DNA of 64,000 bases from contig CM034392.1 in the NCBI GenBank assembly GCA_019925095.2, forward strand, positions 9,477,887-9,541,886, written 5' to 3'. Source of the DNA: Dendrolimus kikuchii. Taxonomy: Eukaryota > Arthropoda > Insecta > Lepidoptera > Lasiocampidae. Below, one piece after another: positions 55,895-64,000 of this stretch (the first letter of the stretch is position 1; each line of letters begins with the position of its first letter). Below the pieces are notes generated by a model. That model was given only the letters and a program-made list of their open reading frames with translations, made no database searches and had not been told where the DNA came from. Made by a program: the position numbers and the translations under genes.

Positions 55895-55990
55895 TGTGTT
55901 TTAAAAGATACTGTTAACAGAAATGATAATCGATCATATAAAAGGCGGTGTTATCGCTATTAGCGATTTAGTCCAGAGAACCTTTGGATG
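55895..55990 (-). repeat. AGCGATAAGACCGCC-type repeat, reverse
   Basis: ccttgtgttttaaaagatac, gcggtgttatcgctattagc, gatttagtccagagaacctt. Third copy of the 7620-7680 / 52250-52380 block. Confidence 0.65.
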
Positions 55991-56334
55991 GATGAGATAT
56001 TTAGTATATGTATACAGTTATATGTTACATTATATACTTAACGGATTGACCTATCTTACAATCAATAAATACCATACACTTACAGTAATAAAAGTATAAA
56101 AAACAAAGAAAAAATCCTACTTAATATGTCTCGAGAAGCGTGATCTATCCTAATATATAATAATCACTGAAGACGAAAACCTTCGAGTAGCTTGTCCTAC
56201 TTGTCATGATTTACGATTGCCATATACAGACCTAACGGTGTTAGTAGAGTCGTTAAAAAAGTAAAAATCGCTCATCGAGCTATTTTATGTGTATTATTTC
56301 TAATGGATACAGTTATAAATTAGAATAAGCAAAC

Positions 56335-56560
56335 TGAATTCGCAGTGGGCCGGTCACGTCTATCGCAGGACTAATGACAAATAGAGCGAACGGCTCCTGG
56401 TATGGTGGTATAGAGACTGCGGCTCTACAAACGTAGTTAGAGATTCCATTAAAAACTTAATTTTAGGCCTAATGAGATAATCGAAAAACTGGAACATGTA
56501 GCAAAAATTTGGGAAGCACTATGTCCAGCAGTGAACTTCGGTTGGCTGATGAACGCAGTT
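56335..56560 (+). pseudogene. LINE tail, decayed (WAGHV type)
   Basis: Conceptual frame QWAGHVYRRTNDK, stop, SERLLVWWYRDCGS, then EHVAKIWEALCP and the 3' words ctatgtccagcagtgaactt and cggttggctgatgaac, which resemble the common lepidopteran LINE ending 'tatgtccagcagtggac...ggctgat'. Broken by stops. Confidence 0.65.
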
Positions 56561-56864
56561 CAAAATTAATAAATACTGGCTAGCGTTTTCTTCGCGACTA
56601 CGCCGCGTGGTAAACCTTGCATTACAGTTCTGTGTTACGAACATAAAAAAATAATTATGTGTTTTATATATAAAACCTTAATACTTTAGTTTCTTGTTCA
56701 ATTCATTACAATTACAAAGAAACTAAGTCAATATAGTGTAGACAAGTGCACAGCAAAACATAAAAAAAGTCGCAACCAACCTGATTTTAAGTACCTAATA
56801 TGTAATGACACGTGGGCAAAATGACAACATATTTGTTATTGAATCGCAGCGATGGTTGTCTATA

Positions 56865-57150
56865 TCTATCCGAGAAAGAATACAATTTCCTGCCGCTCGG
56901 CGGCCTGTCGTAAGAGGCGACAAAACAACCCACAGCCAGGTGGTAGGGCATTTTCTACCACCCCTGGTCTAAAGTATGTCGCCATAACAACCTTGAGTTG
57001 TGTTCCGGCATTAGTGACCAGGTTCCAGTGTCCCTTAAGAGAGCAGCAGCGCATTTGTAGCAGCTTTGGTGTTGCAAAATGTCCATAGGCGATGGTAACC
57101 GCTTTCCATCAATTGGGCCGTCTGCCTGTCTGCTGAACTCCTGCAATAAA
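56865..57150 (+). repeat. ~300-bp GTAAGAGGCGACAAAAC repeat
   Basis: Sense copy from gagaaagaatacaatttcct and gtcgtaagaggcgacaaaac to gtctgctgaactcctgcaat and an A run. A 23-bp gap removes the cccgactggatggctac segment. The terminal A run supports retroposition. Confidence 0.85.
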
Positions 57151-57199
57151 AAAAAAATATCGCAATTGCAGCGTCATCTTTATTACTAAACCGTCTATT

Positions 57200-57595
57200 C
57201 CAAAACGACGTGTTTCATCGGGGTAAAAAAATTCCTAAGTGTTGACTCGGGTTATATATAAGTCAGCTCTGTGTCGAGCTTCATTAATATGTATTCAGTA
57301 ATTTCCAAAAAAAATGCGACAGGAGCGCCATCTGTTTCGTTATTTTCGTCTATCCCGTAGAAACGACGTCATTTATTGGGATAAAAAGTATCCTAAGTTA
57401 CGCATTGGAACAAAAGCTAGCGCTACGTCGAGTTTCATTTAAATCCGTTCAGTATTTTTCACGTGACAAACAGACAAAAATTCTAATAATTGTATTTTCG
57501 GAATCTGCTGGTCCGAATTAGCGCGTCTAAATTTTTTCACTAAACCCCAACGATTTGCAGATTTATTACAGTATAGATAGATAGATAGATGTACG
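57200..57595 (+). repeat. Dispersed repeat with GATA microsatellite
   Basis: gacgtcatttattgggataa, aaaagctagcgctacgtcga, gtttcatttaaatccgttca, tttttcacgtgacaaacaga, then a short second tail and (tagatagatagatagat) at 57573-57590. A relative of the CCCGCGAC group by its layout. Confidence 0.55.
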
Positions 57596-58139
57596 ACTGT
57601 ACGTACATGAGCTCTGTTTACGCTATTTTATTAGTAGGTACGGTTAAATTGATTTTAATAACAATATGACGTACTTAATGTAATTTATTTAACTATGGAA
57701 CGTATAAGAATGGTACACAAATTACTAAATAACGTACCTGTTTAGACATTAATTTTATTATTCTCTTAAAATATTTTGTTAGTACTTTTAGTTACTATAT
57801 AATAGTGTGCCAGGGATTTTACATTATTTTTATGACGCAAATAATTTCAATCCGTGGATACGTAATTTCGAATCGCTAGACTTAATTGCTTAAATCCCAT
57901 TTTACATCTCTATTAACATTTACAGAATGCAAATTGCATCTAATCTAATTTGAACAATATGCTAATTCATCATAAATTTATCAAAAGCGAAGATTTATTT
58001 TATATTTCGAACAAGATTAACGTTGGCATAAAAATGTAATAAATTTTGATTGTGAAATATATTCTATAGATGTTTCTGTCTTTAAAACATTTCAACATAA
58101 CTATAGACTTTTATATACTAGCTTTGTAGGTAGCATGGG

Positions 58140-58400
58140 CCACCCTTCCGAATATAAAAAGTTTCTATGTGTTAGACCCCCCCTATATTTAGAAAGCATG
58201 CATAATCGCATGCACTGTGCGTTTCGAATATTAATGCGGTGAACGGGGAAACGTCATATGGGAGCCCCTTTGCAATTAGCGCGGGGCTTCATTGTCTCGG
58301 CCATTCTTGCGGACTGTGGCGTTCCGTTGCATAATCGTATCGGCATGTTATGATGGGAAGTAACAGCCGGTTGATAACACAATGCTGCTGAATTAGTTTT
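58140..58400. promoter_or_regulatory. Candidate intronic regulatory block 1
   Basis: Non-repeat, GC-richer than its surroundings (cgcggggcttcattgtctcg, ccattcttgcggactgtggc), with two copies of gcataatcg (58200, 58330). Contains gccat words as bound by Pho-type factors, but these are short and frequent. Function is a guess. Confidence 0.25.
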
Positions 58401-58919
58401 AGTTCATACAGTAGATTAAAATCCCTTGACATAAGAATCTGTGAATTTGGACATTTGATCTACCTACTTCATAGCTTTATTCAATTATACTTCTAGTGTC
58501 AATACTCAGAGTTTAAAAGAATGGCATATATATTTCAATAAAAAGAACAATTTGTCAATATCGACTATAGTAATATCTAATGACATAATATAATTGGTAA
58601 TACATTAAATTTGATACTTTGTAGGTTTATTTTTCACAATATTGGGGAGTTAACCGATTATAATGACTTTCCAAATATCTTCCCATACGTATCTAGAGGT
58701 AAAAGGCTTTTTGTTTTAACCATCATTTTAAATGAGATATTATGTTAATTTTAACATGGTAATTATCATTTTAAGAATCTAAATTCTAATCTAATTTTTT
58801 TCAGAAATTAAAATCTTTTAATAGTTCTGAAAAATATTCTAAATATCTCTTGGAACCAAATGTCTATTTTCAATAGCAGGTATACAAAAGATAGAGTTTT
58901 TATCCCGGCTGATGGGATA

Positions 58920-59130
58920 CGGATTCGAAATTTACGTGACCGAAGTCTCATGGAAAGTTCTCGAACATAGCACGGCACTGGAGGCCGTGCCTAAAACAAG
59001 GAGACGTGCACATAAAAACGCAGGGAGACAAGTCGGCGCTGCGTCCTCGTCATTAAAATAATGCGCCTCGCCGGCGGTCGTTATGCCCCACGCATTATTA
59101 TGTAAATGAAAAACGAAAAAGTAAAGACAG
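58920..59130. promoter_or_regulatory. Candidate intronic regulatory block 2
   Basis: Non-repeat block: cacggcactggaggccgtgc, cattaaaataatgcgcctcg, ccggcggtcgttatgcccca, cgcattattatgtaaatgaa. Homeodomain/POU-like words next to a GC core look like enhancer DNA. No coding signal. Confidence 0.25.
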
Positions 59131-60284
59131 TGTTTTTGTACACACCTTTATCTGATCCAGATAAGGCTAATGTATCGGTGTGACAGCGGTATTCGCGGTT
59201 TGATTTCCACCTGATGTCTGCAGTTTAGGAGCTCGTAAATTATAATTTGTTATCTGTTTGGAAATTTTAAAATGACATTAAATTTAATTCTACGCAATAT
59301 TAGTCTTAAGAGGGTTGTCATTTAATTCGCAGGATTTATTTTAACATTTAAACACTACACCCCTTGCTTATGGGGAAGATGTGGGCGACCATCCCTAATT
59401 CATCTAAGGTTTACACTATAATAATGTCTATATCCAAGATGACTTTGTAATATGAACCTACTCGTATGTAGATGAAAAGTGATTTCTGTAGGTAGATAAA
59501 TAGATAACACTTTATTGCTCACCAAATAAACAAATATAAAAAAGTATGAATACAATATTGGTTTCGTAAAATAATAAATAATCTCTTCCAGGCAACCTAA
59601 CTTAAAGAATAATTTAAACTAATCTGGCGATGTACGTGGTGCAGGGTATTTTAAGTAAGACAAATACACATATACGTACTTAAATTACTTTATGGATTGA
59701 ATACATACAATCATATTTATAAGATATATATTTTTATTATTTAAGAAAAAGTAATGTTTTCTGAGTGAGTTCTTAATTGTAGATAAGATACATTCTAAGA
59801 TAAGTCTTAATTGTACTTAAATATAAATGAAAGTAAGACACATTTTTTTTTTGTTTAGGCTTAGGGGCTTCTCAGATCAACGTTTAACTAAACGATTGTC
59901 ATGTTTAGTGTTCTTCTATTATAGAATTGTGGAGTCACGTGGTAAAATCGCTTTAGAAACTCCCGCATCTGCAGGAGACTTCATGTCCATGCCATAATAA
60001 TTAAACTCGTTTACGCTCATAAGCGGGACGCGTACTTATGATCCGACGATCTTCGCTTCTGTGAGTTCGCGTACTTGCGGTGTCAGATCAGCAGTACTTA
60101 CTCGCACACCTAACGGCCCCTATACTGTACGGCCACTTATTAAAATCGGCTGGTTATAGGGGAACAAAGTTTCTGATAAGAGGGGTAAGACTAAGAAATG
60201 TTGGATGAATGCTTGCCAATAGTCACACAAAAAGCATAACAAAGACCATCCGAACGGGAGAAGTAAAAATAAAATATCAGGCAT

Positions 60285-60405
60285 ATCAGGGACCATCCAT
60301 GAATTACTCACACGTTTAGGGCTGGTTGGTGGGCGAAGTGTGACATTGTGTGATAATGGGTGGGAAGGGTTCTTAAATTTGTGACGTCACATTTCAAAAT
60401 CTAAT
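60285..60405 (+). repeat. GTGTGACATTGTGTGA-type repeat fragment
   Basis: gggaccatccatgaattact, acacgtttagggctggttgg, cgaagtgtgacattgtgtga, taaatttgtgacgtcacatt. Resembles a repeat widespread in insects (phrases 'gaccatccat', 'gtgacgtcac'). Class unknown. Confidence 0.55.
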
Positions 60406-61234
60406 AAATTTAAGCTTTAAAACACAAATTTTGAACTATTAACAAAAACCTTCAAAATATTTCCAACTCTACGAGTATACTGTACTACTATTACCATAGT
60501 GTTTAAAATTAATTACGGAACTGTAGTTAATTTAATAATTTATTAATGTAAAATTGCTAAATATATGATGGGAGTGAGGAGTCTCACGAATGTGACCAGT
60601 TGTGACGAGTATGCGGATGAAATTCGTGTGACGTAATTACGTTTATGTCGACGTGACAGAATGCTGACTAAGATTTCAACATGTCCACATGACTTATTTC
60701 ATTTGGATTGTAATATAAATCTTCGAGTGTCCAATAACCGCTATGTTTGTACATTGTTTAATCATTTCAATAACAACGCAATTCGTCGTGCCGATGCCCC
60801 GAGGATTACGATTTACCATACGAAAGGGGTCAAGTATGTTTTGTTATCCTGTCGTGATAGATTTTGTTTCTTCGACATATTGCATTTTTACGGTTCAACC
60901 AAACGGCAAAAACGGTATTATTATAATCGCCAATATCACGTTGTTGCTTTTAGAGTCAGAAAAATTGATTCGTCCCTCTAAACCTTTTCTGCTTCTTCTG
61001 CCTACCCACCCCAATGGGAAACAGGCATAACAATATATAACTTTTCTAATACTTACTACAAACTATGATAAGAAATTTTCTTTAAAAATTCAGTAACTTA
61101 AAAATACAACGCGAAATGCTTTTAAAGATTAAATCTATACAGATAAATAAAATAAAAGTGTATGTTTGTAATGAATAAAAAATCTGGGGGATAACTCAGA
61201 CCAGGAGATGCCGAAAATACAATTGGTAATTTTT

Positions 61235-61395
61235 TTTGTCAGTCTGGATGTGCCGGCTGATCTTTGAAACGGCTGGACCGATTTTGACGGAATTACCACT
61301 TTCAGATAACTGATGTTGTAAGTAGTGACTTAGGCTACTTTTTTTAGAGTTCCGCGAAAAAAATCCACGCGAAAGTCGAGGGCATAGCTAGTATA
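61235..61395 (-). repeat. Dispersed repeat tail, reverse
   Basis: Reverse reading of the generic tail: gtctggatgtgccggctgat, ggctggaccgattttgacgg, gagttccgcgaaaaaaatcc, cgcgaaagtcgagggcatag, ctagta. Confidence 0.6.
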
Positions 61396-61794
61396 GAATA
61401 TTTTAGATTAGATATGTCTACGCTTTTTCTTGATTCCGTAGTCAAATGACAAAACATGAAGTTTGTAGCCACTTCAAAAAGAACCGTTCAGTATGCGTTC
61501 AACAATTTGACTAGTTTTACAATAATTTTATTTAATAGTATCCAATTTTACATAGTAAGTTATTCAATGTTAATAAGATAAAAAGATAATCATAGAACTT
61601 CTTTATCTATATACTTCTATACTAAAAAATAGAACTGAAATATCTCCAAATAAATAGTAAGTGTATTTAGTTACAAACTGAATGCAAGAATTTAGGTGAA
61701 AATTTTCGCAAACTGTCATCATAAAGTACATCACATGGTATGCAATCTTTTGTTGTGACCACCACGCGCTGACGATATAGAAAAACATCGTATA

Positions 61795-61915
61795 GAAAGT
61801 TGCACATCGAAGTTGCTGATATCTGAAACGCGCCAACCTGTCTTGGACAAGCATTACCCGTTCCCCTACAATTTGGGAGCCCGCGTCCAGCAGTGGCACT
61901 TTCATGTACTGACAT
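61795..61915 (+). repeat. tRNA-derived SINE, 3' part
   Basis: ttgcacatcgaagttgctga, gccaacctgtcttggacaag, attacccgttcccctacaat, tgggagcccgcgtccagcag, tggcactttcatg: the last third of the 16051-16375 family, head lost. Confidence 0.7.
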
Positions 61916-63164
61916 AATGCATTATGTAGTGCGTCGTATACGTAGTAATGCCGATAATAGACGGTTCATTTCTGTATTTCAATTTTGATAGAAATGCGGC
62001 ATAGTCAAGTTTAAAAAATAAAAGCACTTAATTGTTAAGAAAGGTTCCAAGTTATGTGACTTTAAAATGGACATCTGCTTTTTAACCGACTTTAAAAAAG
62101 GAGGGGATTCTCATTGGGTCGTGTAGTGCTTATTATATTATGTAGTATTTTCAAGCACAATGTTGTAAGTTACAAATATGTGGAACTTTTTATAATAAAA
62201 AAAAAAAACAAACGAAATGGCAGTTAAAAAGTTACTTATTAAACTTTTTTAATAGTTAAGTTTTTTTTTAATTATGTCTCATTTCTGTACTAATTGAAAG
62301 ACAGAAATGAACAGTAATTTCGGCTTAATAGACCACCGCATCGAATTTGTGGGCTACATAGAATTTTTTGTTCTACGCAGTCTAGACTTTTTAACTCTAG
62401 AGTTTAGATGTTTGGTTTATCCGTATTATTTGTAGCCTCCCCACATCACCCTTGGTAACGGGTGTCTGTCGTCATTGTTTTTTCTTATCGGGCCCGGCTC
62501 TCGTGTCTGCGCCCCTCGGCACTGAGATCCCCTTAATTGAGTTATTACTGACGTATTTATTTTAGGATTACAGAGGCAACAGATATTATCTTATTTTGCA
62601 ATTATGACAAGCATTTGTCATTTAAAACGATTATAATGTGTTTTTTTTGCTATTTGAGAAATCCCTATGTTGCGAAGTGATCGGAATCGGTTAAGTGTAA
62701 TTTGTCTATAGTCGGCGTAACAACACATGAAGATTTTGTTAAATTATTGGTAGTTACTGATCAAGAATTTAACAAAAAAAAAAAATTCGAGAAAAAAGGT
62801 TATTTTTTCGTAATTTTTGTATAGTTATTTTAAGTTAACAAAAAAAAAACACCGAATCTACATCTTTACAAAAGAGAGATAATAGTTGTTTTATAAAAAA
62901 AAATACTACTTTATTTTATTTACAATAAGATAATAACGCATCTGAAAAACGACCGCGCCTATCGAATAACTACTATCGCCCGAAAAATTAATACCTAAAA
63001 ATCTTCAAGGACGGTGGCGTTGCTATGAGCCTTAACCACTCTATGTCTTGTCATTTCATCACCGTTTGTTTTAAATATTGAGGAATTTTTCAGAATTGTG
63101 TTTTACTGAGCTTCTATCATTCTTATGATCAGGTTTCACCTGCGACGATATTGTAGTCATTGAT

Positions 63165-63360
63165 TGTGGCCAAATGCATCGTATTTATAGCGTTAAAACA
63201 CCTTTAACGAATAGCTACATTAGTATATATACATAAGTTATTTGTCAATATTTATTCATAATTAATAACAATTATCGTATCACAAAGAACGCATTAAACC
63301 CATCGCTACATCTGCGTGAAAAGGTCAATAAAATCATTCCAGATGAAGCTGTAGCATTAG
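63165..63360 (+). repeat. MITE (55067-55323 family)
   Basis: tgtggccaaatgcatcgtat, ttaacgaatagctacattag, tacataagttatttgtcaat, cgcattaaacccatcgctac, atctgcgtgaaaaggtcaat, ending ttccagatgaagct. The terminal repeats are diverged. Confidence 0.75.
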
Positions 63361-63599
63361 TGTTCTTCTTCCATGCTTTGTATATCCTTGAAGGCCACGG
63401 GCCATAAAAATGATCTGCGTGGGGCCATGGGAAGGCCAACACGTAGAGGCCCCTTTACAAATTTAATATAAATGTGTCGTGACACTGATCCGCGATTATC
63501 CTTCTCTTCACCATATAAAAATACACCCAAGGACAAGTCCAGTCAGTGTAGGATTATGGTAGGAGATAAGAGCTACTTCCATGGTTATCGTTACTAATT

Positions 63600-63870
63600 T
63601 TATAAATGCGAAATTATCTGTCTGTCTGTTACGCTTTCACAGAATGACCGCGTTGCCGATTTCATAGAACATGGACATGGATACTTTTTATCCCGGATAA
63701 TGGGATTGGTTTCGCGAGACGGATCAGAACTTTCCGGAAGCCAATAGCATCTAGACAAAATTTTAATGCAATGTAAACCAATATAAATACTTAGTCTCAA
63801 CATAGTATGAAATTTATTTGTTCCGGAAAATGAGATCGTTTCCGCGGGATACGGTTTGGAACTACCCGGG
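63600..63870 (-). repeat. Dispersed repeat, reverse (ATCCCGGATAATGGGA)
   Basis: tataaatgcgaaattatctg, tctgtctgttacgctttcac, ctttttatcccggataatgg, gtttcgcgagacggatcaga, ccgcgggatacggtttggaa. Same reverse order as 61235-61395 but a fuller copy. Confidence 0.6.
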
Positions 63871-64000
63871 CGATGCCGTAGGGTAAATTATAGCAGATAT
63901 AAATGACAAAAATAAACATTGAATTCAAAAAACCATACAAGCAGCCTAAGATTCCTTATCCTTACATTTTCACGCTTGTTACAGAATAACAAGTATGTTT

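Larger units (their letters stand above)
45971..64000 (+). other. Intron 1 of the Polycomb-like gene (partial)
   Basis: Starts with gtgggtattg. I scanned the plus strand for the remaining chromodomain (a frame with EY.VKWKGW and TWEPE) and did not find it, so the intron appears to run past the window end at over 18 kb. It contains repeats listed separately. Unlisted stretches (46021-46600, 46840-47600, 47800-48670, 48905-50030, 50270-52250, 53710-54080, 54430-55060, 59135-60280, 60400-61230, 61920-63160) show no gene or repeat I can name. Confidence 0.6.

Overview
The window looks like nuclear DNA from a moth or butterfly. It is AT-rich, has almost no long reading frames, and is packed with transposon families familiar from Lepidoptera: a cecropia-type mariner, a Tc1 element, R1-clade, Jockey-type and RTE-type LINE tails, tRNA-derived SINEs and many small non-autonomous repeats. 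There are no operons, rRNA genes or CRISPR arrays, and no convincing functional tRNA. Similarities and family names below come from reading the sequence and from memory of the families; no database was searched.

One host gene can be recognised. At 45911-45970 (+) a 20-codon exon encodes the start of a Polycomb-type chromodomain (MELGDSVYAAERIMKK...) and ends exactly at a GTGGGT splice donor, at the same point where vertebrate CBX genes end coding exon 1. Upstream are an AG acceptor at 45560, a leader with three upstream ORFs, and a CpG-rich promoter-like block at 44.27-45.24 kb with paired CCAAT boxes. No second chromodomain exon was found, so the right-hand 18 kb is read as the first part of a very large intron 1 holding MITEs, a SINE, a decayed Jockey-type LINE and a few non-repeat GC-rich blocks that could be regulatory.

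The left 44 kb is intergenic or far-upstream DNA. Its landmarks are: RTE-type 3' ends with perfect target-site duplications (TSDs) at 5.3, 37.9, 40.3 and 42.0 kb; a foldback structure at 14.7-15.9 kb (185-bp palindrome arms, inverted 9-bp minisatellites, flanking inverted SINEs); a 108-bp LINE insertion at 18.2 kb; a dead mariner at 20.9-22.2 kb; nested LINEs at 22.8-25.3 kb; a structurally complete Tc1 element at 28.1-29.8 kb; a hAT-type MITE at 32.6 kb; and an R1-clade LINE at 38.9-39.9 kb. A possible GTAAGT donor in a GC-enriched block at 2.2-2.85 kb is the only other hint of a host transcript.
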